NCBI GenBank assembly: GCA_963682055.1
Contig: OY821748.1
Span: 1,245,001 to 1,309,000 of the forward strand
Length of the DNA stretch: 64,000 bases
Source of the DNA: Primula veris
Taxonomy: Eukaryota; Streptophyta; Magnoliopsida; Ericales; Primulaceae
Reading direction: 5' to 3'
The position numbers and the translations under genes are program-made. Below, in pieces: positions 47,881 to 60,200 of the stretch. The stretch's first letter is position 1, and every line of letters starts with the position of its first letter. The notes under the pieces are model-generated. The model was not told the origin of the DNA. It did no database searches and was given only the letters and a program-made list of their open reading frames with translations.

Positions 47881-49410
47881 TACGTATAAAAAACGATATA
47901 TACATATAAATTGGGAACTGGGTAGTGATTATTGGGCCAAAAGGGGAAAAGGGTTTGTTGGAATTTGGGTAATTTTGGGTTTAATTTGGATTAGGGTTTT
48001 TTTGAGAATTTAGTGAGAAGGTAGAGAGAGAGAAACCCTAAAATTTAGACGAAGAACAGAGGAAAGTGGTATTAATAACTTTTTCCTAATTAATTATTGA
48101 TCCTTAATTTAGAGGCTAATTAATTTTAGGTACCTATTGCAAAACTTATTTACCTAGGATGCACAATTTCAATGTATTTATCTCTATTCTACGTTTTTTT
48201 TAATAATCAACCCATCCTCGTTTTTTTTTTTTTTTTTTTTACGTTTGATAACATATTTTTTGTTCCAAAATCACCCTTTAAAAAATTTGTTTCAGAGATC
48301 TATTGAAAATTCAGATTTTTTATTTTAGATATTTTTCTTCTTTTTTTTAGCCTAAATATCTGATTTTTAAAAGATAAATAATATCAATGTTCAAACACTC
48401 ACTTATATACAATAATTTGTATTGCAATTAGTACTATAAGTCATTTAGTACCAAGTCAAAGTTGTCTGGATAAACATGATGTAATAATTAGTATTATATC
48501 CGTTCTTAGACCGTAAACAAACATACCCAAAGTGTAAGAATATCTTTTGATTTGAAAAGTGAAAGCTTTAAGCTAATTGAAAGTATTATTTTAGGGTTGT
48601 TTATTTATTAAAATTTTAAAAAATCTAACTTTTGGTTCAATAAAGAGCGGAACTTGAGTCCAAATGAAGGAGTGGCACAACTAATATTGCACCAAAACAT
48701 TTTTTTTGTGTTTTGCATACCCAAGTCCACCCGAATGTAGATAGTAAAAAAAAAACGGTTATAATAAAAGTAATGGATATTCTTGTAATATTTTAAAAGA
48801 AAATAGATGGAAATTAAAAAGATTTGAACACAGAACCCTAGACTTAAAACCAAGAATTATACACCAGACTAGTACCATAAGTTTATAAACATTTACATTA
48901 AATACTACTTACTATACAACTAAATGGGTTGGTATATAAGGAGAAATTATTTGGTGATATTAAAAAAAGACTCTTTCATCCCACTTTATAGTCACACACT
49001 TAAATTTCTCGTATATAAGACAGAAAAAGCAGGGAAAAAATATTTTTCAATTCTTGTTTCAGACCGAGGCACTTGACTTCTCTTGAAGATTGTGCCGCCC
49101 AAAGCTACAAATGAACAATTGAGATCGATATTTGGACAACTTACTAGGAATATCCTAATTAGAACAAATGACGTAGAGCCCAAGAATAACATTTTTACTG
49201 TTATTGAAACACGAGTTAATAACTAGCCCAATGAATAGGCAAGCAGTAGGTAGAACCTCAGTTTACATATATAAAATAACTAAAGCGAAGACGAAGTTCA
49301 TACACAATAGTACAGAATCATTCATCAACTAGTTAAAACTTGATAGAAAATGAGAAAATGAGAAAACAAGGAACATAAATGACGGAAAGCAAACATATGA
49401 GCTTTTCTCA
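47881..49410. other. intergenic between two minus-strand genes; 5' region of the LRR-kinase gene
   Basis: 47881-48060 looks like the promoter-proximal region and 5' leader of the kinase gene, with a GAGAGAGA/AAACCCTA-type motif cluster at 48020-48045. The rest is AT-rich with poly-T runs and no coding evidence. Confidence 0.5.
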
Positions 49411-52400
49411 TCAGTAGTTTTGGGACCAATTAGCAGCACTTCCAACTCTGGGCATACCGGTTGTTCCTTTACGAGACTCTTCATCGACTTTGAAAGTAGC
49501 ACCGCACACTTGGCCCGAGCTGTCAACCCTCGGCACTGGTTTCAACTCATTATGTGGGTGCTCGTAACTCCTTAAACCTCCAGAGTTTGTGTAGAAACAG
49601 CCTGTCAGCATCCAAAATTCGGATACATGTAAAGCCGTAACAAAAGCGATAACTATCAAAATTTAGACTCGTATAATATTGACCAACAACTTAAAATCAG
49701 GATAAATGAAGTATACATGCATAATTCTGCCCCTATAAAGTAGTAATATAATAACCCTATGAAGATTAGTAAATTTTAGTGGCACATAGGAAAAAGGCAA
49801 TCTCCAGAAAAAACAATTCGATAAGAAAACCAAGTCCTCTGTACTAAAATTCAACCTTAGAAGGTATGTGCAACATTGTTAAAACGGTAAAAGAAGTGAA
49901 AACAATAATAAAGTTTGGCTCCAATAACATTTTCTACAATATTATAGCAATTTGAGTAACGCGTACATACATTAAGCTGTATATACTATATACACTACCA
50001 TATCGTAATAACAAACTCATAGTCATATACACAGACATTAAGCTGTGTATTCAAAACAAGTTACATTGACTCGTGTATTCAAAACATGTTACATTGACTC
50101 GTGGGTTAAGACCCCCATAAACATTCTCTATACTCTAATAGTAACAAATTTGCTGGTGTCACATTCATAAGCATATTAGAGATTTTGTCTATGAAGCATT
50201 TTCGAAGGGCATACCACTGCCAGCAAAACCATTATTGGACAAACAGAAGAGAGTTTGACAGGGTTGGTTCAGGTTTGTCTTAAAAAAGAATAACTAAAAA
50301 GTGGATGAGATGTCAAGGTTATGCTCAATTGAAATTTACAAACGAGACTAGCTAAAACAGAATTTTGACCAGTAATTTACCCACTTCGGAAAGTAATCAA
50401 CTACTAGAAAAGAAAGGTACGGAAAAGACATGATACCTTTTGGAAAAGGGGCAAAGGATTTGCAACAACCCTTCTTGAAAACTTCAGAATCATCTCCAAA
50501 GACTAGATGACCTTCAGAATCAGTGCCCCAGAAGAAGGGAACACTCCCATCATTGTCCTGCATTAATAAAAAAAATAACAATTTAAATTTAGCTATCAAA
50601 GAGAATATTAGAACAAAGATATTAGGATTTCTTTAGGCTTTGTCCTACACATAATCTGTTTCTAAATCACGTTTTTGTTATAAAGATAGTTTCCACTTTC
50701 CAGAGAAAACTTTTGCAGCCATACTAGTAAAACCTACAGAAAGTAAATTTTCTCATTAACAAAAGACCTCGAGCGGACACGTAAACAAAACAAATAACAA
50801 AAAATATTTTTAAAAGATCGCAAGCTTGTTTGGTTCTGTTCTCAAAAAAAAAATCCAAGTTGAAAGCTCCTATGTTGTGATGACAATATGCCATGACAAC
50901 TTTCTAGTAGCTCTTATTTTGGTGCAGAGATAACAACTCTCTGTTACTTTACAAAACTTGTGTGCATCAAAGGAATAAGGGGCCTAAGATCAGGGTAGGC
51001 CCAGGCCCAAGTCGAGTAAGGCTTGGACCTTGGGCAATTGATTCGGAAAAAAAATTACGGGCAACACCCAACTATATTTTTAATATAATTGGTAGTTAAA
51101 ATAAAAATATTAAACACTAGTTTGTTTACAATGTGTTGCAATAGCTCAAATGGTAGAGTAGTTTGGTATTTTAGATAGATCATGAGTTCGAAACTCTTTA
51201 GTTACAATTTAATTTTGTTTTTATTTTGATTTGTATTTATCGAGCAACAAACAAAATTCGAGCCTTAGGCATTCCTTGATACCGGGTCGCCACTGCCTAA
51301 GATTATGGAGTATAGTGTAAATAGTTACTGTAGAAACTAAAGGACCCTTCAATTAAAGGTTCTGTAAACTGTTTTCGATTTTAAAAACAGAAAACAAGTC
51401 AAAAGCATTTCCAAATTTTCCGAGAAAAATCATCAGAACACCCAACTTTAGGAGAACCCACAGAAGCTCTCAGTCATTTCCAAAAACATTTCAAAAACAA
51501 AATCACTCGTTTCATAAAACTTCTCTGTGTTTCAAAACCTTGATCTAGCAGGAAAGGGTATCAAAAACTATAAAAGAAAATGAAAGAAGAATCAAATGCA
51601 CTGATGTCATTCAGAAAGTTGAGACAAAATCGTAATTTTCTGATAGCACGGACATAAACTCACCACAGCTACAAAAGTGGTTTTTGCAGAGGCATCAAAT
51701 AGAATAAATGAGAATTTCCCCTGAAGATCTCTCACAACTTGATCGGCAGGATATGGACCTCTATCTCTCAATGTTCTGTAAGCCTCTATAACAATCATCA
51801 CCTCGTTTGCTATCTTGTTTAGCCCATATTGTTGCTTAAGATGGGCAATGTTATCAATATGGCCCTGAAATAGACAGAATATATCGTCCACAACTGCAAA
51901 CAACCTAGATAAGAGTGTAAGACAGTCAGCAAATCGGAAATATAAAGATTTATTAGCAATTATATGAGCCAGATTTACATCTACTACATGATACATAGGC
52001 AACACACTGGAAGAGAGCATCAAAACACATACTGGAAAAGTAATGCTATACATATTTGAGATGTTATGAATGAAAACAGTTCCAACCAACAATCAGGAAT
52101 ATAAGAAAAGAGTCATGTATGAAGAGAACCTTAGTATTTTTTTTTTTTAAAGTGTGAGAACCTTAATATGTTATTGTACTTTTTTCACTTCTCAAGCACC
52201 ATCAGAGAAAGGAAAAAGCCAACAGTGAGTAAAAGGTTAAATTTGTCTATAAATCTAAGAAAAATATTCTCGGTTCTCAGGATATTTTCAGTCATTCACT
52301 AAAAAACAAGTTACACAAATTTATTACAAATACTTTTCTAAGAGAAATTTCCAGGAGAACTAAACAGTGCTTCAAACCAATAGAGAAGTGTTTACTTATT

Positions 52401-53847
52401 TTCCTCTACTTGTGAAGCCAGGTTACTTAAGACAAGTACTGCAACATCTTGAAACCAGTTTGGTGTTTAACATGAGTAACAATGACTAGGACTCAGCCAA
52501 AGGACAGAATCTAAGGGCGGTAATTTGTAGAAAAAAAAACATAAAACAAGAGAGAACAGATTTTAAAAAAAGGTTTCTACGGACTGATCGTAGGACCGTA
52601 GATAAACAAAAACAAAGCTTCAAATTCTTGACCCCCTTAAGATTCCCAAGGCACAAAAAAGAGTAATTAGTAGGAATATAATTTTAACAAAATATATCTA
52701 ATGCATCCAACTATCTACCGGGATTAAATTAAGAAAACAAAAATGAAACCCAAGGTTGTTTGACATGAACTACTAAACCATGGGAGAAACATGTTCCAAC
52801 ACAATGTCTATTTCACTAACATCAGATCAAAGATTAAATCAAGAAAGAAAATTACTACAATACTAAGTTGGTAAAAAAAAAACAAATAGCCAAAAAGATT
52901 CTACTTCTCAACATATTAAACTAAACAGACCAAATCAGTTAACTTCAATAGCTAAAAAGCTGAGAAACTTAACACTAAATCCAAATACACTATACTATAT
53001 TTTAAAGGGAAAGTTATTGTTGAATACATACTTTTGGACTTGATTATCAAAAACCCCAATTTGTGGTCTTTGTTTAAGCTTTGGTTGAGCATCTAAATTA
53101 AAAACAAAGAGTAAAAAGAAGTAGCAGTACCTAAGTTTAAAAGAGATTTTAATCATGAGTTTTTTATTATTAAGTCTCAAAATATGTACTAAATGTTTAT
53201 TTTTCCTATTTTAAACTACCAATATCTCCCCAAATCAAGAAATTTACAAGAGACTGAAAATAAAAAAAATCTATACTATAGTCTATATAGCTAACAAGAT
53301 CCTATAATTCAACTTACTTAGTAAATCAAAGAAATAATGACCATTAATAGACTGATAAAAATTGCTTCACTTTTTATATATAAACAAATTATATCAGCTA
53401 ACAAGATCCAAACTTGAGAATACCACCTATAACAGATCAAACAAATAACACCAAATCAAAAAAAAAAAACTAAAAAAAAAAACTGAGAGAAATACAACAA
53501 TAACAAGTACAAGATCACATTTTTTTGAATAAAGACTAAAAAAAAGTAGCAGTTTTGATAAATAATTCTTAAAATATGTACAAAAAATCATCTTTCTTAT
53601 TGTAAAGTACCAATATCTCCTCAAATCAAGAAAATTACAAGGGACTGAAAATCAAAAAATCTGTATATAGCTAACAAGATCCCATAATTCAGCTTACTTT
53701 AGTAAATCAAATAAATAATGACCATTAATAGCAGGATAAAAAAAATGCACAATACCACCTAAAACAGATCAAACAAATAACACCAAAAGCAAATATAAAA
53801 CTAAAAAAAAAATGAGAGATAATACAACAAAAACCAGTAAAAGATCA

Positions 53848-53899
<52 letters not shown>

Positions 53900-54153
53900 T
53901 AAAAGAAAAAGAAATACAAAAAACCCAGATGAGAAAATAAAGAAAGAAACCTAGGGAGAAAAGGGTTTTGCTTATCAACAGAATAAGCCATTAATCCAGA
54001 AGATCCCAAATTAATAGTAACTGAATTTGTGTTAATAGTTGAAAAATGTTGTCCCAATAAAAACCCATCTTTTAAACCAGAAACTGAATCAGAATCAGGG
54101 TTTTGAAGAGCCTCTGGGCTCTTAGCAATCGATTTATCAAAAATTGCTAACAT
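49411..54153 (-). CDS. aluminium-induced / TSJT1-like protein with YGL and LRDR motifs (DUF3700)
   Basis: Four exons: 53951-54153, 51664-51904, 50437-50557, 49411-49601. Phases agree and the product is 251 residues. The protein opens MLAIFDKSIAKSPEAL and has the family motifs QQYGLNK and YRTLRDRGPYPADQV. It continues with VPFFWGTDSEGHLVFGDD, CCKSFAPFPKG, GGLRSYEHP and CGATFKVDEE. The fold is related to class II glutamine amidotransferases, but Cys is not at position 2, so amidotransferase activity is not expected. Relatives respond to aluminium, auxin, darkness and sugar starvation; no biochemical role is firmly known. It resembles Arabidopsis At3g22850 closely (from memory). The first intron is about 2 kb and contains an internal tandem duplication and an ATT microsatellite. 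Confidence 0.92.
51137..51196 (+). repeat. tRNA-like (SINE-type) pol III promoter remnant in an intron
   Basis: TAGCTCAAATGGTAGAG (51142-51158) resembles an A box and GAGTTCGAAACTC (51184-51196) a B box, 26 nt apart, as in tRNA genes and tRNA-derived SINEs. No full cloverleaf with an acceptor stem can be drawn, so it is not a functional tRNA. It lies in intron 2 of the YGL/LRDR gene within a region bordered by GGGCCTAAG and CTGCCTAAG words. Confidence 0.5.
53110..53850. repeat. degenerate tandem duplication (about 390 bp) in intron 1 of the YGL/LRDR gene
   Basis: Blocks containing AGTAGCAGT, CCAATATCTCC, AGCTAACAAGATCC, AATAATGACCATTAATAG and ACAGATCAAACAAATAACAC occur in the same order twice, at about 53115-53520 and 53540-53850, with small indels. 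Confidence 0.8.
53849..53900. repeat. (ATT)17 microsatellite
   Basis: A perfect trinucleotide run of about 52 bp at the end of the intronic duplication, some 50 bp from the first exon of the YGL/LRDR gene. Confidence 0.95.
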
Positions 54154-54846
54154 TTTTTTATATATATATGTTTTTTATATATAGATATTAGTGTTGTATA
54201 TATATAGAGAGAGATAGAGATTGAAAGAAGGTGACAAAGTGGTTTATTTATAATGTTTTTGTTGGGTAATAAAATCCTTTTTTTTTTTATACCGAAATTG
54301 ACCTTTTATTTCTTTTTACTAAAGTTATTTAAAAAGTGAAGTGTCATAAAATGATTTGTTTCTGAATATATTATTATATCTTATCTACTTTAATTGTTAT
54401 CCTTATCCGAATATTAAAGTCTTTTGCTTGGAAATTGGAATGTGAAAAAATTTAGTTTTGATCCTTTTAATTCTGAGTTATTATGAGATTAGTACCATTA
54501 CATGTGCATATCATGTATATGGTATTATATTATAAGGTGGTGTCGTTTAATTTTAATTTTACTCATATGTTTATGAGTTTTAATTAATCTAGAGTTTGGC
54601 TAATTATATATTTATATGATTAAATATAATACTAGAATAAAGAAAAAAAATTGATGGTGGATTTGCATGTCATGTTTAATACAAATAAAAAGATATAGCA
54701 TAAGATTAAGTAAACACAATTTTCTTCCATTAATTTCCACTATCATATAATCAATGTTAATGTTGTAAGATATGCAATATTCATATGTCACGAGTGTTCA
54801 ATATGTTCTATTTTATTACTAATATATTTATACGATACTTTCATAT

Positions 54847-55065
54847 TTTTTACAATATAAATATTTTTCTCGATTTGAATAGTTGGTTCTTTTACGAACA
54901 TATTGATTTATCTTTTCATTTATGTCTATCTTCATTATTCATTTAATAAGGTAGACATATTTTACAATATAAATACGTTATTCGATTTGAATTGTTGGTT
55001 GTTTTACAAACATATTGATTTATATTTTCATTTATGTCTTATCTTCATTCTTCACATAGACACCA
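54847..55065. repeat. tandem duplication, 2 x about 112 bp
   Basis: TTTTACAATATAAATA...TTCGATTTGAAT...CATATTGATTTAT...TTCATTTATGTCT occurs twice, offset by 112 bp, with about 10% divergence by eye. Confidence 0.75.
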
Positions 55066-55789
55066 ACAAGATCAAAATAATTATGTTTATAAGAAAGTAA
55101 CAAAATAATGTAATAAATTCACATAAAGTATTTCCTAGTTGCATTTTGGTCATATTGATTATTTCCGTGCCCTCCTATTTAATCCAATCCAAAACATTAA
55201 TTACAGTATCATAATTCATCATTTTTTATAAGATAAATAGATAATGTAGACAGTGATCATAACACGGGGTGTTTTAGTAATTGTAGCCTGTGGGCACTGA
55301 AAATGAGTAGTAGTAATTCCGATAAGATGTATTAAAATTGTTGAAATAAAAAATTTGAAAACCAAATCATATAATTTAATATTTAAACTATATAATTAAT
55401 TTTTAAAAAAATTAATTCTATAATTTTAATTTAATTTATTAACCGATAAGACAAATAAAAATTAATTTAGAAGCTAGGGACCACTTATTTAATTGCAACT
55501 TTTGAATAACGAGTTGGATTTTTTTTTATATATATATATATAACAGGAGTTGGATCTTATCCACAACGTAATAGTTGCGTGGAAAAGGACGTGTAGACAC
55601 GTTACAGCGAATTAAATATTAAAGTCATAAATATGTAAACGATACACCATCACTCAATAATATGCATAATAATTTACAAACAATTACCAAGTTGTTGTGG
55701 AAAGAGACAACAAAAACTACAAAAAGTGATTTTATGATAGTAAACTAAACTAACTTAACAATCTATCTTCCGTTCAAAAACTAAAATTT
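55066..55789. other. intergenic, no gene recognised
   Basis: AT-rich intergenic DNA between the 112-bp tandem duplication and the hAT-like debris. No coding exon, RNA gene or bounded transposon is visible. Confidence 0.4.
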
Positions 55790-56470
55790 TTATTTATATT
55801 CATTTCATATTCATTTAAATACAAACGAATATTTGACGAATATGAACCGAACATTTGACGAGCTGAACACATGAACCGAACATTTGACGAGCTGAACACG
55901 AGTTGTTCGTGAATGTCTAATTTCTTTCAAAACATTTAATAATTGAAAAAAATATATTTCTTTTTAAAATATATTTTAATTTTATCATATATTACTATAT
56001 TGTTAATTATGATAAACTAGTTCACATATAACTTTAAGTTTATATATTGTATAATTTTTTTTTACATACGTATGATTACCTTAATGAGTTGGACACTTAA
56101 GAATAAAATCGGTGATTGTATTTATAATATGATGATATAAATTACCATAATAAGTTTGAAATAATACAAATATATCATTTATATTATTATAGCATAAATA
56201 AGTTTATTAATTGTGTTGTGATATTAGTTTTTGTTACATCATTAATAGATTTAGTTTTTTATTTTATCAAACTTTATATATAGTTACACGAACACGAGTT
56301 TAGACGAACCGAACAAATACATGTTCATGCTCAATTTATTTAATAGACGGACACTATATTCTTGTTCATTATCGTATTCATTTATAAATGAACAAACATA
56401 AACCGAACAGTAACCAAGCCCGTGTCAAACACGAATGATTTCACGAACAGCTCATCTCATTTACGATACT
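55790..56470. mobile_element. hAT-like repeat debris with a 29-bp tandem duplication
   Basis: GAACCGAACATTTGACGAGC plus GAACACAT repeats at 55844 and 55873 (period 29). Further GAACCGAACA and AACACGAGTT words in both orientations recur to 56440. The vocabulary resembles that of the hAT-like elements at 22073 and 35921. Clear termini were not found. Confidence 0.45.
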
Positions 56471-56667
56471 AATTTTCCTATCCAAAAATATTACTTTAGT
56501 CATACAACAAACTTAATGAGGCTCTGAAACGGAAATGTTTTTACAATATTTGTCACCGCACTTGACAATGAAATTAGATTAAAGCTATGTAACGTTTTCT
56601 CCTGTATTTTTTGGTGAGATTTCATTCCTCTAAAACATGTAGATTAAAATTTGAGAGAGTAGAAAAC

Positions 56668-56806
56668 GGAAACAGAGTACCTGACTCTGGGTTAGGGTTA
56701 CTCTGCTTTCACAGCCATTGGATCTGTCCTCAAATTTAAACTGTAGCAAATCCAATGGCTGTGGAAAGCAGAGTAACCCTGGCTCAAAGTCAGGTACTCT
56801 GCTTCC
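56668..56806. mobile_element. cloverleaf MITE, copy A (Mutator-type)
   Basis: 139 bp between perfect 9-bp direct repeats GTAGAAAAC (56659-56667 and 56807-56815), the Mutator target-site length. The outer arms GGAAACAGAGTACCTGACTC and GAGTC-like/TACTCTGCTTCC pair with each other. Each arm is itself palindromic, and the centre carries CCATTGGAT...ATCCAATGG. It lies downstream of the p24 gene's 3' end. Confidence 0.85.
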
Positions 56807-57268
56807 GTAGAAAACTCCTTCCAAATACTCTACATTGCTAGACTTGTGTAGGTAAGAGAAATTAAAATGAAATTTGTTCTCTTCCTATTTTTCTTAAAAG
56901 TTGGATAGCATTTTAAATAAATCAGCATAAAACTAGCTATTAAAAATAAAATCTACAAAAGCCAAAAAAATATCAGAATCATAGACAAATTATAAAAATG
57001 CTCACAAGCTTACAGAAAATGGAATCATCCCTCAACAGAATCTAAACAGTCTAAACTCTAAATATCTTTATGTTTTACATGTTTCTTTGGCAAATATGCA
57101 TTACATGTTTGATGACTTTAGAAGCCCAAATACTATCAACTGAAAAAAAAAACATTAGCTAAAAGCTTCGATTTCAATCGCAAGTTAAGGAGGGAAAACA
57201 TTAATGAAAAGAGGAGGGAGGGGGATTATTTCCCCATAAGTAACCCTTGTGTAACTAAATAACGCTCC

Positions 57269-60200
57269 TCAAACCCTGCCATACGCAACCGTTTTACTAA
57301 AAAGATGGCGAATAAAAACAACTTGAAGAGCGCTTGCAAGGACCAGCATCGCATACTCTCCCAACGTGTACATTATCACCCGCTTCCTTGTGCTCTCGTT
57401 TGCTGCAACAAAAACAGATATTAGAAATATACAGTGTTGAATTAGTACTCACATTATCGCTTGAAAGGCAGATCAATATAACTATCTTTTAGGTCGATGT
57501 AAAATCTTGAACAGTCAGATCGCAATATAGAAATATAGCATCTAAACCGATGCACTTTTAGGTCGACATAATCTCAGAAAGAGAAAACTAAAAATCAACA
57601 TCAAGATAATACTTGCTCTATCAGTCAGATCACAAAATGGAAAACTTAGCTTAAAAACAATGTACTTTTAATTCGACATAATCTTAATAGGGAAAAGTCT
57701 AAAATGGACCACATGAATTTACATGATTATTAGTGGGACGGAGTCTAATGAGTCAATGACCCTCAAAACAAATCCAGTTTCTATAAAGGAAAAATGAAAT
57801 GAAGTTACTACTATGGAGGGAGTAACAAAGGGAGATCCTTGAATTTTAGGCTGGGAATCAAGGGTCGTTTTTTCTTATGTAAAGAACAAATGTCCATAGC
57901 ATTGTACCAATTAAGAAGGTAAGTAGCCCATTATAACAAGTAGGAAGAACGAGGAACCCTGTAGTAAATGGAATTTATTACTCACATATTTTTGTATGTA
58001 GATAATGAAGTGATAGAGATAGTTTGTTAACTTTTTAAAACCTTGTTTGTTTGCATTATTTCTACCTGTTTCTCACAAACAAGGTCCAACCGCACAAGTC
58101 CTTATAAATGCTTCTTCCCCCCAGGAGGTATTAGTGATATTAATTTACAAAATTGTCACTATGACAACATTCTCCGTATGTACAGCATTACTCTTAACTA
58201 AAAACCAAGCTTCTTGGGAACTCGGTATAAAGGTTTTGAATACCCCCTTTCAGTCTATGTTTTGAGTCTATTGACTATAAAAAATGACTTACTATGGCGA
58301 TGACGGGTATCTCGTGCTTTTAAGTACTTCTGCTCTGCGGTTATAGATTCCAATGCTTCTCTCAGCTCCGCAATTTTCACGTTAATTGGGTCCAAATGCT
58401 CTGTAACCATCACCACACAAAGTTTACCAAAAAGTAATTTCAAAGATGATATAGATAATGTCCCCCTAACTTAATGGAGATCACAATATTCCAAACTCAC
58501 TTTTAATGTATAATCGCACTCTCTACAGTAGCGAAACAAAAATTTCAATATATAAAAGGTAAGTATCATTTTGTAACCCCTCTCAAATGTTTGCAAATTT
58601 CTTCACCAAATTACTAGATTTCACAAATTTGGACACTAAATTTAACAAATTTGATATGTCAATTAACCAACATATCAAATTGACGATTTAAAACCGATGT
58701 ACACAAAATCGACATTATCTATCAAAATTCACAAATGCGTAAAAGTTATACTGAGAAAATATTAACTTGCGAATTGTTCCATGTTATTTTAAGTGAAAAC
58801 ATGCAAGTACAAGTTATGAACAAACCATCTTTGGCAAGATCATGTTCACTAGGGATATGGCCAACATGGATATGGAAAGATACAGTCTCGGGTGCAGATG
58901 TAGGATTATGGAAACAAAATTTATACATTCCGCTTCGTGGAGCCTTGAACTCAAATTTCTCCCCAGATGTCCCTTTCACAGAGTGCACCACGTTATCTCC
59001 CGGAGACGATGCCTGTCAAAAATTGGAAAGAACAACCAATTACTAATGACTTGTTTGAGTGCAGCTCTAAGCAGAAAAGCTGGAATCTTTCCTGCTGAGA
59101 AAAAAGCTAAGTTCGTACAAATTAAAGCTTCTAGCTTTTTCAGGATAAAAGACCAGCAACACTTAGATTTTGAAGCTGGTAATCCAAATGCAGTCTGTTT
59201 TTTAGCAAAAAAGCAAAGTATAAAACTAATCTTAAAAGCAATCAAACAAGGCCTCGGCATGGCATTTCAGCTGCTGTCTTGTCGGTAGATTAAACTTCTG
59301 CTAGGTAGAATAACTAGTCAGGCAAGACATGCCCAAACAGCAATCAAATTAAGCACAAAAAAGGAAATCAAGAACATAGGTGCACAGTCAAAGAAAAACT
59401 GATGTTAACAGCTGAAATCTCTTATCGAGTAACATTCCTATCCATAATGGATATGAGGATGAAACTATGGAACCCTTTCGAAGAGTTTCTATATCTGTTT
59501 ATAGAAAACTTGTTGAAGAAGAGATGACAAAGAAGATCATTGTACAAATAAAGAAAAGAACACTGAGAAATTGGAGAGCAACAAGCACTCAAAACACTTC
59601 AAAGAAGGGGAAACAAATAAAAGGCAGAAAACTTTTCGTGCAGCAAGCTATATGATCTCTAATGATTGAGGTGATACCTTACCCAGCAACACTTTTTTCA
59701 AAAATTTTCACTGAATAAACATGGTCAAGATGAGCTGGCATATTAGTACTTAGTAACAAGTACACTGCAAGTTATCACCATAATCAGAAAGAGAAAACCT
59801 TAGTTACCTTACATCAAAGATGAGCTATTGCACAATCAAATTACATACTATAGCAGAAAAACGGTATCATATTCTAAATACTATATCAGGGTGTGTCATC
59901 TGAAGGGTGCTTCTAGTTCTAATCATATCCACTTTTTTAAGTTCGGGAGATAATATGCATATACACATGCTAAGTTCTGACATGATTGCAAGCATCAAAA
60001 TAGGACATAAGTTAAGAGAATGGATGGAATCAAATGGTTTTGGTTAGTTATGTTAGAAGTTATAGTAGGGACGGTGTATCTCTGCAGTGTAGAGAAGACA
60101 AAGGACATCTACCATTTTTGAGAATGAACATGAAAATGTCAACGGAAAATGAAAATGAAATGGAATAGTAGCATGTTCATATAGCATTGTCATATTTCTC

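Noticed and set aside
49061..49085. TTTCAGACCGAGGCACTT also near 44415 (TTTCAAACCGAGGCACTTC)
   Set aside because: About 18 shared bases with no extension on either side; too short to define a repeat.
52995..53180. Possible extra exon PKLKQRPQIGVFDNQVQK in the YGL/LRDR gene
   Set aside because: It has splice-like edges, but the direct join of 53951 to 51904 gives the conserved PRLFAVVDDIFCLF, so no exon is needed here.
57711..57827. GTGGGACGGAG and TATGGAGGGAGTA words in p24 intron 3
   Set aside because: They look like Stowaway ends, but orientation and spacing do not form one element; at best truncated remnants.
58842..59288. Plus-strand 148-codon open frame
   Set aside because: Antisense to exon 2 of the p24 gene and neighbouring intron; no independent features.
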